64,000 bases of DNA from Bacteroidaceae bacterium (GCA_017503065.1 JAFVTT010000009.1:1-64000), one strand, 5' to 3'. Counted from the first letter of the stretch, positions 7,281-19,987 are shown. The notes: a model not told the origin generated them from the letters alone. Numbers and translations are program-made.

Positions 7281-10200
7281 TTAAAAGTCGTCAAAGTCCA
7301 AACGGGCCTTGCGGTTGGCCAGGGTGCGCTCGTAGTCCTCGCGTGAACCCACGACAATCTTCTCGTACTCGCGCATACCGGTACCGGCAGGAATCAGGTG
7401 ACCGCAGATAACGTTCTCCTTCATACCCTCCAGGTAATCGCTCTTACCATTGATGGCAGCCTCGTTGAGCACCTTGGTTGTCTCCTGGAAGGATGCGGCA
7501 CTCATGAACGAACTTGTTGCCAGAGAAGCACGGGTGATACCCTGCAGGATCTGGGTAGATGTGGCGGGCATTGCATCGCGCACCTCCACAATCTTCTTGT
7601 CCTGACGCTTCAGCAAAGAGTTCTCATCGCGCAGACGGCGTGAAGTAACAATCTGACCAGCATGCATTGTCTCGCTGTCACCGGCATTGACAACCACCTT
7701 CTTGCCCCAGATGCGGTCGTTCTCCTCTGCGAAGTCCAGTTTGTCCACAATCTGAGTCTCCAGGAAACGGGTATCGCCGGGTTCAACAATCTGAACCTTA
7801 CGCATCATCTGGCGTACGATAACCTCGAAGTGCTTGTCGTTGATCTTTACGCCCTGCAGACGGTACACGTCCTGAATCTCGTTAACGATGTACTCCTGAA
7901 CGGCGGTGGGACCCTTGATGGCCAGAATGTCGGCAGGAGTGATTGCACCGTCGGACAGAGGAGTACCGGCACGAACGTTGTCGTTGTCCTGTACCAGAAT
8001 CTGCTTGGAGATGGGCACGAGGTACTTGCGGACGTCACCAACCTTGGAAGTGATGGTAATCTCGCGGTTACCACGCTTCAGACGACCCATGGTAACAACA
8101 CCGTCGATTTCTGCTACAACAGCGGGATTGCTGGGGTTACGTGCCTCGAACAACTCGGTTACACGAGGCAGACCACCGGTAATATCACCGCCACCACCTA
8201 CCACACGAGGTATCTTGACAAGGATTTCACCCACACGGGCATCAGCACCGTCCACAATGGCGATATGGCCACCGATGGGGAAGTTATAGGTACGCAGGAT
8301 GTCGCCGTTCTCGTCCAGAATGTGGCAAGCGGGAATCTTGTTGCGATCCTTAGACTCTATGATGATGTACTCGCTCTGCTTTGTAGCCTCGTCAGTCTCC
8401 ACGCGGTATGTTACGTTCTCGATAACATCCTCGAACTTAACCTTACCGGCACTCTCAGTTACGATAACAGAGTTGAAGGGGTCCCACTGGGCAATGATGT
8501 CGCCCTTCTGGACAATATCACCTTCCTGCTTGAAGAGTGTACTGCCATAGGGAACGTCCTGGCTAAGCAGAACAATACCGGTCTTCGGCTCTACGAAACG
8601 AACCTCGGCCAGACGGCTAACTACTACCTGAGTGGTGCCGTTGTCGTTCTGTGCCTCTACGGTACGGAGTTCCTCAAATTCCAGACGAGCCTCATACTTG
8701 GCCTTGATCTGTGCATTGGCAACGGCATTACCTGCCACACCACCGGCGTGGAAAGTACGCAGAGTCAACTGAGTACCAGGCTCACCGATAGACTGGGCAG
8801 CGATAACACCTACAGCCTCGCCCTTGTGTACCATGCGGCTTGATGCCAGGTTGCGTCCGTAACACTTCATACAAACGCCCTTGCGGCTTTCACAGGTCAG
8901 CACTGAACGTATCTCAACCATCTCGATGGGGCTGTCTTCAATCTCCTTGGCCTTGGCCTCGGTAATCTCATCGCCAGCAGCAACAATCATCTTACCTGTT
9001 GTGGGATGTATTACATCGTGTACGCTGACACGACCCAGGATACGGTCATAGAGAGAACTGATTACCTCGTCACCATTCTTAAGAGCAGTACACTCCAGAC
9101 CACGCAGGGTACCGCAATCCTCCTCGGTGATGATAACGTCGTGAGAAACATCGACAAGACGACGGGTCAGATAACCGGCGTCGGCAGTCTTCAGAGCGGT
9201 ATCGGCAAGACCCTTACGGGCACCGTGGGTAGAGATGAAGTACTCCAGCACGCTCATACCTTCCTTAAAGTTAGAAAGGATGGGGTTCTCGATGGTCAGA
9301 GGTTCGGCACCTGCCTTCTGGGGCTTGGCCATCAGACCACGCATACCAGACAGCTGGCTGATCTGACCAGCGCTACCACGAGCACCGGAGTCGAGCATCA
9401 TGTATACGGCATTGAAACCTTCTTCGGCCTCGCGCATGGTCTTCAGCAGAATCTTTGACAGGTCGTTGTTAACCTTAGTCCATGTTTCGATAACCTGGTT
9501 GTAACGCTCCTTGTCAGTGATGAAACCCATACCATAGTCCATGGTGATGCGCTCGATTTCATCGTTACCGCGCTGTACCAGTTCTGCCTTTTCCTCAGGA
9601 ACGATAATATCACCCAAGTTGAAGGACAGACCACCTTCGTAAGCCATCTTGTAACCCAGGTTCTTGATACCGTCAAGGAACTCACAGGCACGAGCCACAC
9701 CTACACTCTTGATAACCTTGGTAATCAGGCCACGAAGAGTCTTCTTGGCAATAACGTCGTTGAAGTATCCTATTTCGGCAGGAATGATCTCGTTGGCGAT
9801 GAGTCGGCCCACAGAGGTCTCCACCTGGTGCTTGCAAGCATTGCCTTCCTCATCTATGTCGTCCACGATAACCTTGATGGGTGCATGGATTTCCACACGC
9901 TTCTGGTTGAAGGCGATGATAGCCTCCTCGGGAGCATAGAAACTCATGCCAGCGCCCTTTGCACCGGGACGAAGCTTGGTGATGTAGTACAGGCCAAGCA
10001 CCATATCCTGAGAAGGAACGGTGATAGGCTCACCATTGGCAGGGTTCAAAATATTGTGGCTCTGGAGCATCAGCAACTGTGCCTCCAGAATAGCCTCATT
10101 TGACAAGGGCAGATGAACAGCCATCTGGTCACCGTCGAAGTCGGCATTGAACGCGGTACATGCCAAGGGGTGCAACTGAATGGCCTTACCCTCGATCATC

Positions 10201-11588
10201 TTGGGCTGGAATGCCTGGATACCCAGACGGTGCAGTGTCGGCGCACGGTTCAAGAGCACGGGATGACCCTTCATGACATTCTCAAGGATATCCCAGATAA
10301 CGGGATCCTTGCGGTCAACGATCTTCTTGGCACTCTTAACGGTCTTTACGATACCACGCTCTATCAACTTACGGATGATAAATGGCTTGTACAGTTCGGC
10401 TGCCATCAACTTGGGCAGACCGCACTCGCCCATCTTCAGTTCGGGACCTACAACGATTACAGAACGTGCACTGTAGTCAACACGCTTACCCAACAAGTTC
10501 TGACGGAAACGGCCCTGCTTACCCTTCAATGAGTCGCTGAGTGACTTGAGGGGACGGTTGCTCTCCGACTTCACTGCACTGGCACGACGACTGTTATCGA
10601 ACAGGCTGTCTACTGCCTCCTGAAGCATACGCTTCTCGTTACGCAGAATAACCTCGGGAGCCTTAATCTCCAACAGACGCTTCAGACGGTTGTTGCGGAT
10701 GATGACACGACGGTAGAGGTCGTTCAGGTCACTAGTAGCGAAACGGCCGCCGTCCAGTGGAACCAAAGGACGCAGTTCGGGTGGGATGACGGGCAATATG
10801 CGCAGGATCATCCACTCGGGCTTGTTGATTTCGCGGCTTGCACGGAAACTTTCCACAACCTGCAGGCGCTTCAAAGCCTCGTTCTTACGCTGCTGGGCAC
10901 CTTCGGTGTTTGCACTGTCGCGCAACTCATAACTGAGTTTGTCCAAGTCCACACGCTGCAAGAGGTCAAGGATGGCCTCTGCACCCATCTTGGCAACAAA
11001 CTTATTGGGATCGTTGTCGTCAAGGTACTGATTGTCGCGGGGCAGACGGTCGGTCAATGCAATGTATTCCTCTTCGCTAAGCAGATCGCCTTCACGGGCA
11101 ACACCGTCCTGAATACCACGCTCGTCCTTGTCATCACGAGGACCCAGGATACCGGGCTGGATGACAACATAGCGCTCGTAATAGATGATGCTGTCCAACT
11201 TCTTTGTGGGCATACCCAAAAGGTAACCTATCTTGTTGGGCAGAGAACGGAAATACCAGATGTGTGCCACGGGGACAACGAGCTGGATATGACCGCTTCT
11301 CTCGCGACGAACCTTCTTTTCGGTAACCTCTACGCCACAACGATCACAGACAATGCCCTTATAACGGATACGCTTGTACTTGCCGCAATGACACTCGTAG
11401 TCCTTGGTGGGACCAAAAATGCGCTCACAGAACAAGCCGTCGCGCTCGGGCTTATATGTACGATAGTTGATGGTCTCGGGTTTGAGCACCTCGCCATAGG
11501 AGTTCTCGAGAATCTCCTCGGGGGATGCAAGTCCGATGGTTATCTTGGTGAAGTTATTCTTCACTTTGGTTTCTTTCTTGAAAGCCAT
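7281..11588 (-). CDS. rpoC: DNA-directed RNA polymerase subunit beta'
   Basis: A 1435-aa protein of normal Bacteroidetes length. Seen landmarks are the N-terminal zinc site ([20 protein letters not shown], residues about 70-90), the catalytic magnesium loop [12 protein letters not shown] (about residue 478), the second zinc site near [13 protein letters not shown], and the trigger-loop region [18 protein letters not shown]. It forms the catalytic core with rpoB, which lies 18 bases upstream in the same operon. No truncation or insertion beyond the normal lineage range was noticed. The gene is followed by a terminator and then the thioesterase gene. Confidence 0.99.
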   Translation of the reverse strand: MAFKKETKVKNNFTKITIGLASPEEILENSYGEVLKPETINYRTYKPERDGLFCERIFGPTKDYECHCGKYKRIRYKGIVCDRCGVEVTEKKVRRERSGHIQLVVPVAHIWYFRSLPNKIGYLLGMPTKKLDSIIYYERYVVIQPGILGPRDDKDERGIQDGVAREGDLLSEEEYIALTDRLPRDNQYLDDNDPNKFVAKMGAEAILDLLQRVDLDKLSYELRDSANTEGAQQRKNEALKRLQVVESFRASREINKPEWMILRILPVIPPELRPLVPLDGGRFATSDLNDLYRRVIIRNNRLKRLLEIKAPEVILRNEKRMLQEAVDSLFDNSRRASAVKSESNRPLKSLSDSLKGKQGRFRQNLLGKRVDYSARSVIVVGPELKMGECGLPKLMAAELYKPFIIRKLIERGIVKTVKSAKKIVDRKDPVIWDILENVMKGHPVLLNRAPTLHRLGIQAFQPKMIEGKAIQLHPLACTAFNADFDGDQMAVHLPLSNEAILEAQLLMLQSHNILNPANGEPITVPSQDMVLGLYYITKLRPGAKGAGMSFYAPEEAIIAFNQKRVEIHAPIKVIVDDIDEEGNACKHQVETSVGRLIANEIIPAEIGYFNDVIAKKTLRGLITKVIKSVGVARACEFLDGIKNLGYKMAYEGGLSFNLGDIIVPEEKAELVQRGNDEIERITMDYGMGFITDKERYNQVIETWTKVNNDLSKILLKTMREAEEGFNAVYMMLDSGARGSAGQISQLSGMRGLMAKPQKAGAEPLTIENPILSNFKEGMSVLEYFISTHGARKGLADTALKTADAGYLTRRLVDVSHDVIITEEDCGTLRGLECTALKNGDEVISSLYDRILGRVSVHDVIHPTTGKMIVAAGDEITEAKAKEIEDSPIEMVEIRSVLTCESRKGVCMKCYGRNLASSRMVHKGEAVGVIAAQSIGEPGTQLTLRTFHAGGVAGNAVANAQIKAKYEARLEFEELRTVEAQNDNGTTQVVVSRLAEVRFVEPKTGIVLLSQDVPYGSTLFKQEGDIVQKGDIIAQWDPFNSVIVTESAGKVKFEDVIENVTYRVETDEATKQSEYIIIESKDRNKIPACHILDENGDILRTYNFPIGGHIAIVDGADARVGEILVKIPRVVGGGGDITGGLPRVTELFEARNPSNPAVVAEIDGVVTMGRLKRGNREITITSKVGDVRKYLVPISKQILVQDNDNVRAGTPLSDGAITPADILAIKGPTAVQEYIVNEIQDVYRLQGVKINDKHFEVIVRQMMRKVQIVEPGDTRFLETQIVDKLDFAEENDRIWGKKVVVNAGDSETMHAGQIVTSRRLRDENSLLKRQDKKIVEVRDAMPATSTQILQGITRASLATSSFMSAASFQETTKVLNEAAINGKSDYLEGMKENVICGHLIPAGTGMREYEKIVVGSREDYERTLANRKARLDFDDF

Positions 11589-11606
11589 ATCTTGTTTCTG
11601 TCTTTT

Positions 11607-14600
11607 TTAGTCCAACGAAATTCTCAAGCCCAAACCACGCAACTCGTGCAACAGTACGTTCAATGATTCAGGAATACCGGCTGCGGGCATTGCATCACCC
11701 TTGACAATAGCCTCGTAGGCCTTGCTTCTGCCGGTAACGTCATCACTCTTGATGGTCAGGATCTCCTGAAGCACATGGCTTGCACCGAATGCCTCGATAG
11801 CCCAGACTTCCATCTCACCGAAACGCTGGCCACCAAACTGTGCCTTACCACCAAGGGGCTGCTGGGTAATCAGGCTGTAAGGACCAATGCTACGTGCGTG
11901 CATCTTGTCCTCAACCATGTGACCGAGTTTCAGCATGTAGGCAACACCTACGGTAGCCAACTGGTCGAATGGTTCGCCTGTAGCACCGTCATACAACTGA
12001 GTTGAACAGTAGCGGGGCAGACCAGCCTTGTCGGTCCACTCGTTCAGGTCCTCGAGGTGAGCTCCGTCGAAGATGGGGGTAGCGAACTTGACGCCAAGTT
12101 TCTGACCTGCAGCACCAAGTACAGTCTCGAAAATCTGACCGATGTTCATACGGCTGGGCACACCCAGAGGGTTCAGAACGATATCCACGGGAGTACCGTC
12201 GGCCAAGAAAGGCATATCCTCCTGACGCACAACCTTAGACACGATACCCTTGTTACCATGACGGCCGGCCATCTTGTCACCTACGCCAATCTTACGCTTC
12301 TTGGCAATGTAGACCTTTGCCATCTGGATGATACCGCTGGGCAGTTCGTCGCCGACAGTGATGGCAATCTTGGCACGCCTGATCTCGGCATCCAGCACCT
12401 TATACTTCTTCAGGAAATTGATGACGAGTTTCTTTATCAACTCGTTGGTATGCTCGTCGTCGGTCCAACCGCTCAACTGAACGGCAGTGTAGTCGAAGGT
12501 CTCCAGTACAGGAGCAGTGATTTCTGCGCCTGCAGGAATGAGTTCTGCACCCATGTAGTCCTTGACTCCTGCGCTCAACTTGCCAGCGGTAAGTTCAAGC
12601 AACTTGTCGATAAGGATAGCCTTCAAATCGGCAACCTTGCACTCGAACTCCTCGTCGATAGCAGCAATACGCTTCTTGTCCTCAGCCTTGGCAGAACGTG
12701 TCTTGATAGCTTTGGAGAACAACTTCTTGTCAATGACAACACCCTTCAGAGAGGGGCTGGCCTTCAAAGAAGCATCCTTAACGTCACCTGCCTTGTCACC
12801 GAAGATGGCACGGAGCAGTTTTTCCTCTGGACTGGGATCGCTCTCACCCTTAGGAGTAATCTTACCGATCATGATGTCACCGGGGACAACGTTGGCACCG
12901 ATACGGATAATACCATTCTCGTCCAGATCCTTGGTGGCCTCTTCACTCACATTGGGAATGTCACTTGTGAGTTCCTCCATACCACGCTTTGTTTCGCGTA
13001 CCTCCAGACTGAACTCCTCAACGTGTACACTGGTCAGGATGTCCTCACGAACAACGCGCTCATTCAGTACGATAGCATCCTCATAGTTATAACCCTTCCA
13101 GGGCATGTATGCCACAAGCAGATTCTTGCCAAGAGCCAATTCGCCGGCCTCGGTAGAGTAACCCTCGGTGAGGATGTCACCGGCCTTGACACGCTGACCC
13201 TTCTCGCACATAGGACGCAGGTCAATGGTCATGTTCTGGTTGGTGCGGCGGAACTTGGGAATACGGTATTCCTTCATCGCAGGCTCAAAGCTTACGAAGT
13301 CTTCCTCCTCAGTACGATCGTAAAGGATACGGATAGTTGTTGCATCAACATAGTCAACGACACCGTCGCCCTCGGCAGTTATCATTGTACGGCTATCCTC
13401 GCAAAGCTGCTTCTCAATACCGGTACCTACGATAGGAGCTTCGGTACGGAGCAGGGGAACTGCCTGACGCATCATGTTACTGCCCATCAATGCACGGTGG
13501 GCATCGTCATGCTCCAGGAAGGGAATCAGGCTGGCAGCAATAGAAGCAATCTGCTGAGGTGCCACGTCCATCAGATTAACCTGAGTGGGAGGAACAACAG
13601 GATAGTCATCGTCGCAACGGCACTTAACCACCTTACGGATAAATGTACCGTCCTCACGCAAGGGGGCATTACCCTGACCGATAACCAGTTTCTCCTCCTC
13701 TTCTGCACTATAATATCTGATGCCTTCGGGAGAAAGGTCTACAACACCGTTCTCTACCTTTCTATAAGGAGTCTCAATGAAACCAAGATCGTTGATCTTT
13801 GCATATACACAAAGGCTGCTGATCAGACCGATGTTGGGTCCTTCAGGAGACTCAATAGGACAAAGACGGCCATAGTGTGTAAAGTGTACGTCACGAACCT
13901 CGAAACCTGCACGCTCACGAGAGAGACCGCCAGGACCGAGGGCAGAAAGACGACGCTTGTGTGTTACCTCGGCAAGGGGGTTGGTCTGGTCCATGAACTG
14001 GCTCAGGGCATTGGTACCGAAGAAAGTGTTGATAACACCGGAGATAGTCTTTGCGTTGATCAGGTCTGTGGGACTGAACACCTCATTGTCACGTACGTTC
14101 ATGCGCTCGCGGATGGTACGGCTCATACGTGCCAGACCTATAGCGAACTGGTTTGCGAGTTGCTCGCCTACAGTACGAACACGACGGTTACTCAAGTGGT
14201 CAATATCATCGACATTGGCTTTGCTGTTGATCAACTCAATCAAGTACTTGATAATCTCAATGATATCCTCCTTGGTCAGTACACGGACATCGTTGTCGGT
14301 AGACAGGTTCAACTTCTTGTTGATACGATAACGGCCAACCTCACCCAAGTCATAACGCTTGTCTGAGAAGAACAGGTTGTAGATAACCTCCTTGGCACTT
14401 GCATCATCAACAGGATCTGCATTACGCAACTGGCGGTAAATATATGTGATAGCCTCCTTCTCGCTGTTTGAGGTATCCTTCTGCAGGGTGTTGAAGATTA
14501 TACTGTAGTCGCTACCCTGATTCTCTGCCTTGTGAAGAAGGATAGTACTTTCACCGCTATCAAGAATCTGTGCAATGTTCTCCTCTGTCAGTTCGCTTTC

Positions 14601-15416
14601 ACGGTCAAGAAGAACCTCATTACGCTCAATGCTGACAACCTCACCGGTATCCTCATCAACAAAGTCCTCCACCCAACTCTTCAATACACGGGCAGCCAAC
14701 TTCTGACCAAGGTGGGCCTTAAGACTCTCGGCTGAAACCTTAACCTCCTCGGCAAGGTCAAATATTTCCAATATGTCACGGTCATTCTCAAAACCAATAG
14801 CACGCAGCAAGGTAGTTACCGGCAACTTCTTCTTACGGTCGATGTAAGCATACATCACATTCTGGATGTCAGTTGCGAACTCAATCCAACTACCTTTGAA
14901 AGGAATAATACGGGCAGAGTACAACTGAGTACCATTGCTGTGTACGCTGCTACCGAAGAAGACACCGGGCGAACGGTGCAACTGGCTAACGACAACACGC
15001 TCGGCACCGTTGATAATAAAGGTACCGTTGTTTGTCATGTAAGGAATGGGACCAAGGAAGACGTCCTCGATTACCGTATCGAAATCCTCATGATCAGGGT
15101 CGGTACAGTAAAGTTTCAACTTTGCCTTCAAGGGGACGTTGTATGTCAGTCCGCGCTCGAGGCACTCTTCGATAGAATATCTTGGTGGATCAATATAATA
15201 GTCCAGGAACTCAAGAACAAAGTTGTTGCGAGTATCCGCAATGGGAAAATTCTCGCTGAATACCTTGTACAGACCATCATTCTTACGGAGTTCTGGTGGA
15301 GTATCCAACTGGAGGAAGTCTCTGAAAGACTTCAACTGCACGTCAAGGAAATCCGGATAAGCGTATGGAGCCTTGACGGTAGCAAAATTTACTCTGTTGT
15401 TAATAATATTAGACAT
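11607..15416 (-). CDS. rpoB: DNA-directed RNA polymerase subunit beta
   Basis: A 1269-aa protein, full length for the phylum. The rifampicin-binding cluster is intact ([20 protein letters not shown] then [15 protein letters not shown], residues about 460-500), with the Asp, His and Ser residues that correspond to the drug-sensitive form. Other landmarks are the [10 protein letters not shown] motif and the C-terminal [12 protein letters not shown] segment. The protein forms the upper claw of RNA polymerase and part of the active centre. A hairpin with a U-tract separates it from rplL upstream, so its expression is likely tuned by partial termination. Confidence 0.99.
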   Translation of the reverse strand: MSNIINNRVNFATVKAPYAYPDFLDVQLKSFRDFLQLDTPPELRKNDGLYKVFSENFPIADTRNNFVLEFLDYYIDPPRYSIEECLERGLTYNVPLKAKLKLYCTDPDHEDFDTVIEDVFLGPIPYMTNNGTFIINGAERVVVSQLHRSPGVFFGSSVHSNGTQLYSARIIPFKGSWIEFATDIQNVMYAYIDRKKKLPVTTLLRAIGFENDRDILEIFDLAEEVKVSAESLKAHLGQKLAARVLKSWVEDFVDEDTGEVVSIERNEVLLDRESELTEENIAQILDSGESTILLHKAENQGSDYSIIFNTLQKDTSNSEKEAITYIYRQLRNADPVDDASAKEVIYNLFFSDKRYDLGEVGRYRINKKLNLSTDNDVRVLTKEDIIEIIKYLIELINSKANVDDIDHLSNRRVRTVGEQLANQFAIGLARMSRTIRERMNVRDNEVFSPTDLINAKTISGVINTFFGTNALSQFMDQTNPLAEVTHKRRLSALGPGGLSRERAGFEVRDVHFTHYGRLCPIESPEGPNIGLISSLCVYAKINDLGFIETPYRKVENGVVDLSPEGIRYYSAEEEEKLVIGQGNAPLREDGTFIRKVVKCRCDDDYPVVPPTQVNLMDVAPQQIASIAASLIPFLEHDDAHRALMGSNMMRQAVPLLRTEAPIVGTGIEKQLCEDSRTMITAEGDGVVDYVDATTIRILYDRTEEEDFVSFEPAMKEYRIPKFRRTNQNMTIDLRPMCEKGQRVKAGDILTEGYSTEAGELALGKNLLVAYMPWKGYNYEDAIVLNERVVREDILTSVHVEEFSLEVRETKRGMEELTSDIPNVSEEATKDLDENGIIRIGANVVPGDIMIGKITPKGESDPSPEEKLLRAIFGDKAGDVKDASLKASPSLKGVVIDKKLFSKAIKTRSAKAEDKKRIAAIDEEFECKVADLKAILIDKLLELTAGKLSAGVKDYMGAELIPAGAEITAPVLETFDYTAVQLSGWTDDEHTNELIKKLVINFLKKYKVLDAEIRRAKIAITVGDELPSGIIQMAKVYIAKKRKIGVGDKMAGRHGNKGIVSKVVRQEDMPFLADGTPVDIVLNPLGVPSRMNIGQIFETVLGAAGQKLGVKFATPIFDGAHLEDLNEWTDKAGLPRYCSTQLYDGATGEPFDQLATVGVAYMLKLGHMVEDKMHARSIGPYSLITQQPLGGKAQFGGQRFGEMEVWAIEAFGASHVLQEILTIKSDDVTGRSKAYEAIVKGDAMPAAGIPESLNVLLHELRGLGLRISLD

Positions 15417-15453
15417 CTATTTGGTCGTTTATGATGACTTTGGATTGTATAGA

Positions 15454-15494
15454 CACAAAAAGGTAAAGAACCCTCTACCAGAGGATCCTTTACC
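15454..15494 (-). terminator. Attenuator-like hairpin between rplL and rpoB
   Basis: On the minus strand a 15-bp stem with two G-T wobbles is formed by 15480-15494 and 15462-15476, with a 3-base loop and then TTTTTGTG. This is a terminator shape inside the rplL-rpoB gap (15417-15520). Full termination would silence rpoBC, so partial read-through is inferred. Confidence 0.75.
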
Positions 15495-15520
15495 ATAATT
15501 CCCTTTTCAGGAAGTTAAGA

Positions 15521-15898
15521 TTACTTCAGCTCGATCTTAGCGCCAGCCTCCTCGAGGGTCTTCTTCAGAGCCTCAGCGTCAGCCTTGGGCATGCCTTCCT
15601 TCAGAGTGCTGGGAGCACCGTCAACCATCTCCTTAGCCTCCTTCAGACCAAGACCACAAGCTTCCTTAACGGCCTTTACAACCTGGAGCTTAGCAGCACC
15701 TGCGTCAACCAGAACAACGTCGAAGTCGGTCTTCTCCTCAGCTGCAGCCTCACCGGCACCAGCAGCGGGAGCAGCAACTGCAACAGCTGCAGCAGCGGGC
15801 TCAATACCATACTCATCCTTCAGGATAGTTGCCAACTCATTAACTTCCTTTACTGTCAAGTTTACCAACTCTTCAGCGATAGCTTTCAAATCTGCCAT
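15521..15898 (-). CDS. rplL: 50S ribosomal protein L7/L12
   Basis: A 125-aa acidic protein with the classic layout: an N-terminal helical dimerisation domain ([19 protein letters not shown]), an alanine-rich hinge ([21 protein letters not shown]) and a C-terminal domain that binds translation factors ([30 protein letters not shown]). Several copies form the ribosome stalk with L10. The gene follows rplJ and precedes rpoB, as in nearly all bacteria. Confidence 0.98.
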   Translation of the reverse strand: MADLKAIAEELVNLTVKEVNELATILKDEYGIEPAAAAVAVAAPAAGAGEAAAEEKTDFDVVLVDAGAAKLQVVKAVKEACGLGLKEAKEMVDGAPSTLKEGMPKADAEALKKTLEEAGAKIELK

Positions 15899-15961
15899 TT
15901 TCTTATTCTTTTATTGATTAGTTTGTTACTATTGTTAATTATTATGCGGCTGTTCCGAGAA

Positions 15962-16486
15962 TTATTCGGGACGCTCGCCCAGTGTCTTGAGGACACCGTG
16001 GATGGTGTTCTGACCACTCTGCAGGGCAGAGAGAACGTTCTTTGCAGGAGACTGCAACAGAGCAACGATGTCTGCAATAACCTCGTTCTTGCTCTTGATT
16101 GAGCAAAGTGCATCCAACTGTTCTGCACCTACATAGATACCCTCCTCAGCATAAGCTGCCTTCAAGGCGGGTTTCTCTATCTTCTTGCCCTTGAGTTCCT
16201 TGATCATCTTAGCAGGAGCGTTAGCAACCTCTGTGAAGAGAACTGCGGTAGTACCTACCAAAACGGGATTCAGAGCCTCAAAATCAATCTCACTTGCTTC
16301 AAGAGCCTTCTGGAGCAATGTGTTCTTTACAACAACCATCTTCAGGTTGTTCTTGAAACACATGCGACGCAGACTGCTTGTCTGACCTGCATTCATACCC
16401 TCAACATCAACGATGTAGAAGTGAGGATACTGCTTCAGCATTTCGCCGAGCTGTGCAATAATTAAGCCTTTATCTTCCTTTCTCAT
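15962..16486 (-). CDS. rplJ: 50S ribosomal protein L10
   Basis: A 174-aa protein that starts MRKEDKGLIIAQLGEMLKQY. The N-terminal globular domain binds 23S rRNA (SLRRMCFKNNLKMVVVKNTL), and the C-terminal helix (IVALLQSPAKNVLSALQSG) docks L7/L12 dimers. It anchors the stalk of the large subunit. In many bacteria L10 represses its own operon by binding the leader RNA; the gap to rplA here is only 14 bases, so any such site must lie inside or upstream of rplA. Confidence 0.98.
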   Translation of the reverse strand: MRKEDKGLIIAQLGEMLKQYPHFYIVDVEGMNAGQTSSLRRMCFKNNLKMVVVKNTLLQKALEASEIDFEALNPVLVGTTAVLFTEVANAPAKMIKELKGKKIEKPALKAAYAEEGIYVGAEQLDALCSIKSKNEVIADIVALLQSPAKNVLSALQSGQNTIHGVLKTLGERPE

Positions 16487-16500
16487 GATGAATTACTTTT

Positions 16501-17199
16501 TTAGATTTCTTCGGTGGTCTTAGGATCAACCTTTATACCACGACTCATTGTACTTGAAAGATACAGACTCTTTACGTATGTTCCCTTTGCTGCGGCGGGT
16601 TTCAACTTGATGATGGTAGCCATGAACTCCTTAGCGTTCTGAGCAATCATCTCGGCAGTAAAGCTTACCTTACCGATAGAAGCATGAACTATACCGGTCT
16701 TGTCGACCTTGAAGTCAATCTTACCCTGCTTAACCTCACGGACAGCCTTAGCAACATCCATGGTAACAGTACCGCTCTTGGGGTTGGGCATCAGGCCACG
16801 AGGACCCAAAATACGACCCAGAGCACCAATCTTACCCATGATGGCGGGCATAGTGATGATAACATCAACATCGGTCCAACCACCCTTAATCTTCTCGATA
16901 TATTCATCAAGACCTACATAATCAGCACCTGCCTCTTTAGCAGCAGCCTCCTGATCAGCAGTACAGAGACAGAGTACACGAGTTACTTTACCTGTACCAT
17001 TAGGCAGAGATACTACACCACGCACCATCTGGTTAGCCTTACGAGGGTCTACGCCAAGACGTACGTCAATATCAACAGAAGCATCGAACTTGGTAGTGGT
17101 AATCTCCTTTACCAAGGCAGAAGCCTCCTTCAGTGAATATGCCTTCCCTGCTTCAATCTTCTCTGCTACCAACTTCTGGTTCTTTGTCAGTTTACTCAT
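16501..17199 (-). CDS. rplA: 50S ribosomal protein L1
   Basis: A 232-aa protein of standard length. The conserved block [19 protein letters not shown] lies in the inserted domain, and the C-terminal strand [21 protein letters not shown] completes domain I. L1 forms the mobile stalk near the ribosomal E site and in many bacteria represses the rplK-rplA message. It lies 21 bases downstream of rplK. Confidence 0.98.
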   Translation of the reverse strand: MSKLTKNQKLVAEKIEAGKAYSLKEASALVKEITTTKFDASVDIDVRLGVDPRKANQMVRGVVSLPNGTGKVTRVLCLCTADQEAAAKEAGADYVGLDEYIEKIKGGWTDVDVIITMPAIMGKIGALGRILGPRGLMPNPKSGTVTMDVAKAVREVKQGKIDFKVDKTGIVHASIGKVSFTAEMIAQNAKEFMATIIKLKPAAAKGTYVKSLYLSSTMSRGIKVDPKTTEEI

Positions 17200-17220
17200 T
17201 GTTAATTGAAGTTTTATAAA

Positions 17221-17661
17221 TTATTTACCAGGGAATTCACCCTTCACTGCAATACCCATACTTCTGGCAGTACCAGCTACCAATGTCATTGCAGCCTCAA
17301 CAGTAAAACAGTTCAGGTCGGGCATCTTGTCTTCAGCGATAGCGCGAACCTGATCCCATGTAATCTCAGCAACCTTCTTACGGTTAGGCTCAGCAGAACC
17401 ACTCTTTACCTTTGCGACCTCCATGAGCTGAACTGCTACAGGAGGAGTCTTGACAACAAAGTCATAAGACTTGTCATTGTAATAAGTGATTACAACGGGG
17501 AGTACCTTACCGGCCTTGTCTTGAGTGCGGGCATTGAAAGCCTTGCAGAAATCCATGATATTGATACCCTTGGAACCAAGAGCGGGACCTACTGGAGGTG
17601 AAGGATTAGCTGCGCCGCCTTTAATCTGCAATTTGATAAATCCAGCAACTTCTTTAGCCAT
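17221..17661 (-). CDS. rplK: 50S ribosomal protein L11
   Basis: A 146-aa protein with the thiostrepton-loop region ([20 protein letters not shown], residues about 16-35) and the C-terminal rRNA-binding domain ([27 protein letters not shown]). L11 belongs to the GTPase-associated centre and is needed for stringent-response sensing. The gap of 93 bases to nusG is the longest between nusG and rplJ and could carry leader control, although no clear hairpin was identified. Confidence 0.98.
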   Translation of the reverse strand: MAKEVAGFIKLQIKGGAANPSPPVGPALGSKGINIMDFCKAFNARTQDKAGKVLPVVITYYNDKSYDFVVKTPPVAVQLMEVAKVKSGSAEPNRKKVAEITWDQVRAIAEDKMPDLNCFTVEAAMTLVAGTARSMGIAVKGEFPGK

Positions 17662-17754
17662 TTTTGTTTTCTCTTTTAATAATTAATGTTGTGAGTCGTC
17701 GTCATGCACCATCCTTTACGTAACTAAAGGACAACCTGCTCATAGGTTTGTGCC

Positions 17755-18309
17755 TTACAACTTCTCAACCTGCATAAAACCAAGTTCCAGCGGAGTTTTA
17801 CGTCCGAAGATCTTAACCATTACCTTCAACTTCTTCTTGTCATTATTGATTTCCTCAATAACTGCATCAAATCCGCTGAAAGGACCATCAGTTACCTTTA
17901 TGCTCTCTCCGACCTCGAATGGAATCATGATATCCTCAGGAACATCCTGAATCTCATCCACAGTACCAAGCATGTGATTTACCTCTGCTTGAGACATAGG
18001 CATGGGCTTGGTGTCACTCTTGGTCGCAGAGAGGAAACCGAGAACGTTAGGAACATTGCGGAGTTGTGACTGAGTTTCACCAATCAGGGCTGCCTCTACG
18101 AAGACATATCCGCTGAAACGGTTCTTCTCCTTTACAACTCTTTTGCCATTACGTACTGTAACTATCTTCTCCGTAGGAATAAGTACCTGGGACACGTTTG
18201 CGGCGAAATCGCTATGCTGCGAAATCAAAGCATCAATGTACTCCTTTACTTTGCCTTCCTTGCCACTGATGGCGCGCATAACGTACCATCTCTTTTCAAT
18301 TTCAGCCAT
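17755..18309 (-). CDS. nusG: Transcription termination/antitermination factor NusG
   Basis: A 184-aa protein starting at the ATG at 18309 (MAEIEKRWYVMRAISGKEGKV). The NGN domain (residues about 6-110) binds the RNA polymerase clamp, and the C-terminal KOW domain (GESIKVTDGPFSGFDAVIEEI) binds Rho or the S10 subunit. Length is normal for Bacteroidetes. It lies 18 bases after secE, in the standard secE-nusG-rplK order. Confidence 0.97.
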   Translation of the reverse strand: MAEIEKRWYVMRAISGKEGKVKEYIDALISQHSDFAANVSQVLIPTEKIVTVRNGKRVVKEKNRFSGYVFVEAALIGETQSQLRNVPNVLGFLSATKSDTKPMPMSQAEVNHMLGTVDEIQDVPEDIMIPFEVGESIKVTDGPFSGFDAVIEEINNDKKKLKVMVKIFGRKTPLELGFMQVEKL

Positions 18310-18327
18310 TCCTAACACATTTAAAGA

Positions 18328-18522
18328 TTAGCCCAGAACATCATAGACAATCTCCATTCCTGTCTGGAACACAGAGTCCATGGCAAATACAACCAGCGCG
18401 ATGCAGAGGGAAGCAATTAAAACAACAACAGCGCTACCTGTAAGTTCCTTACGCGAAGGCCAAGTGGTCTTATGCACAAGTTCTTCGTATGAATTCTTGC
18501 AATAATTTATTATGCTATGCAT
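18328..18522 (-). CDS. secE: Preprotein translocase subunit SecE
   Basis: A 64-aa single-pass membrane protein. The amphipathic helix NSYEELVHKTTWPSRKELTG contains the conserved TWPSRKE motif that lies along the membrane surface, followed by one membrane helix (SAVVVLIASLCIALVVFAMD). It clamps SecY in the Sec channel. The gene sits between tRNA-Trp and nusG. Confidence 0.97.
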   Translation of the reverse strand: MHSIINYCKNSYEELVHKTTWPSRKELTGSAVVVLIASLCIALVVFAMDSVFQTGMEIVYDVLG

Positions 18523-18539
18523 TTTCTTATCTTTTATAG

Positions 18540-18612
18540 CACGGGAAGAGAGGCTCGAACTCCCGACACCTGGTTTTGGAGACCAGTGCTCTACCGACTG
18601 AGCTATTCCCGT
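18540..18612 (-). tRNA. tRNA-Trp (CCA)
   Basis: A full cloverleaf can be drawn on the minus strand: acceptor ACGGGAA/TTCCCGT with discriminator G, D-loop AGCTCAGTCGGTAGAGC, anticodon loop CTCCAAA (anticodon CCA) and T-loop GTTCGAG. It is placed between tuf and secE, the usual position in Bacteroidetes. Confidence 0.97.
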
Positions 18613-18667
18613 AGATAGAGTCCCACCATTACTGGCAGGACTCCATATTTATTCGTCTAACCTGTGA

Positions 18668-19849
18668 TTAGTCAAGAATTTCGGTAATCTGGCCAGAACC
18701 TACGGTACGACCACCCTCACGGATAGCGAAACGCAGACCTACGTTCAGAGCAACAGCGTAAATCAACTCAACGTTGATCTCTACGTTATCACCGGGCATT
18801 ACCATCTCGATACCCTCGGGCAGGTGAATCTCACCGGTACAGTCCATAGTACGCAAATAGAACTGAGGACGATACTTGTTACCGAAGGGAGTATGACGAC
18901 CACCCTCTTCCTTCTTCAGGACGTAGATAGAAGCCTTGAAGCTCTTATGGGGCTTGATTACACCGGGGTGTGTGATAACCATACCACGCTTGATCTCCTG
19001 CTTGTCGATACCACGGAGCAACAGACCTACGTTGTCACCAGCCTCACCCTGATCCAGCAACTTGCGGAACATCTCAACACCGGTAATAACAGACTTCTTG
19101 TCCTCGCCCAGACCCAGAATCTGAACTTCGTCACCTACCTTTACAACACCAGTCTCAATACGACCGGTAGCAACGGTACCACGACCAGTAATAGAGAACA
19201 CGTCCTCAACAGGCATCAAGAAGGGCTTGTCAACTGCACGCTCGGGCTCCTGAATCCAGGTGTCACATGCGTCCATCAGCTCCATTACCTTGTCCTCCCA
19301 CTGAGCAACACCATTCAGAGCACCCAGAGCAGAACCACGGATAATAGGAGTATCCTCCTCGAACTCATACTGAGCGAGCAACTCACCCATTTCCATCTCA
19401 ACGAGCTCCAGCATCTCCTCGTCCTCAACCATGTCACACTTGTTCAGGAACACAACCAGACGGGGAACGTTTACCTGACGAGCCAACAGGATGTGCTCAC
19501 GAGTCTGAGGCATAGGACCATCAGTTGCAGCACAAACGATGATAGCACCGTCCATCTGAGCAGCACCAGTTACCATGTTCTTTACATAGTCAGCGTGACC
19601 AGGGCAGTCCACGTGAGCATAGTGACGCTTAGCGGTCTCGTACTCAACGTGAGAGGTGTTAATAGTAATACCACGCTCCTTCTCCTCGGGAGCATTGTCA
19701 ATCTGGTCAAAGCTCTTCTTCTCAGAAAGACCTCTGCTAGCCAATACAGTAGTAATAGCGGCAGTCAGAGTAGTCTTACCGTGGTCAACATGACCGATAG
19801 TACCGATGTTTACATGGGGTTTGGTACGTTCAAATTTTTCTTTTGCCAT
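18668..19849 (-). CDS. tuf: Elongation factor Tu
   Basis: A 393-aa translational GTPase. G1 is [10 protein letters not shown]2 lies in the effector loop around [13 protein letters not shown]3 is DCPGHADY, and G4 is NKCD. Domains II and III follow ([27 protein letters not shown]). It carries aminoacyl-tRNA to the ribosome. The gene lies in a transcript headed by tRNA-Tyr, tRNA-Gly and tRNA-Thr and followed by tRNA-Trp, so tRNA and factor supply are linked. Confidence 0.99.
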   Translation of the reverse strand: MAKEKFERTKPHVNIGTIGHVDHGKTTLTAAITTVLASRGLSEKKSFDQIDNAPEEKERGITINTSHVEYETAKRHYAHVDCPGHADYVKNMVTGAAQMDGAIIVCAATDGPMPQTREHILLARQVNVPRLVVFLNKCDMVEDEEMLELVEMEMGELLAQYEFEEDTPIIRGSALGALNGVAQWEDKVMELMDACDTWIQEPERAVDKPFLMPVEDVFSITGRGTVATGRIETGVVKVGDEVQILGLGEDKKSVITGVEMFRKLLDQGEAGDNVGLLLRGIDKQEIKRGMVITHPGVIKPHKSFKASIYVLKKEEGGRHTPFGNKYRPQFYLRTMDCTGEIHLPEGIEMVMPGDNVEINVELIYAVALNVGLRFAIREGGRTVGSGQITEILD

Positions 19850-19895
19850 AGCGGTAGTTAGTATTTATTTAATTATTTGATGTCTCACAAAATCG

Positions 19896-19967
<72 letters not shown>

Positions 19968-19987
19968 AACATTCCCTCTTTCCTTAG

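Noticed and set aside
7156..7281. Expected DUF3467 and rpsL genes directly after rpoC
   Set aside because: The region after rpoC was searched by eye; only the terminator and the thioesterase gene are present. The different order may be normal for this lineage, so it is not reported as an anomaly.
13920..14030. Possible rifampicin-resistance changes in rpoB
   Set aside because: The key Asp, His and Ser residues of the rifampicin cluster are those of the sensitive form.
12057..14366. Plus-strand open frame of 769 codons inside rpoB
   Set aside because: rpoB on the minus strand is complete and conserved; the antisense frame is a by-product of its codon bias. The same holds for long antisense frames in rpoC and tuf.
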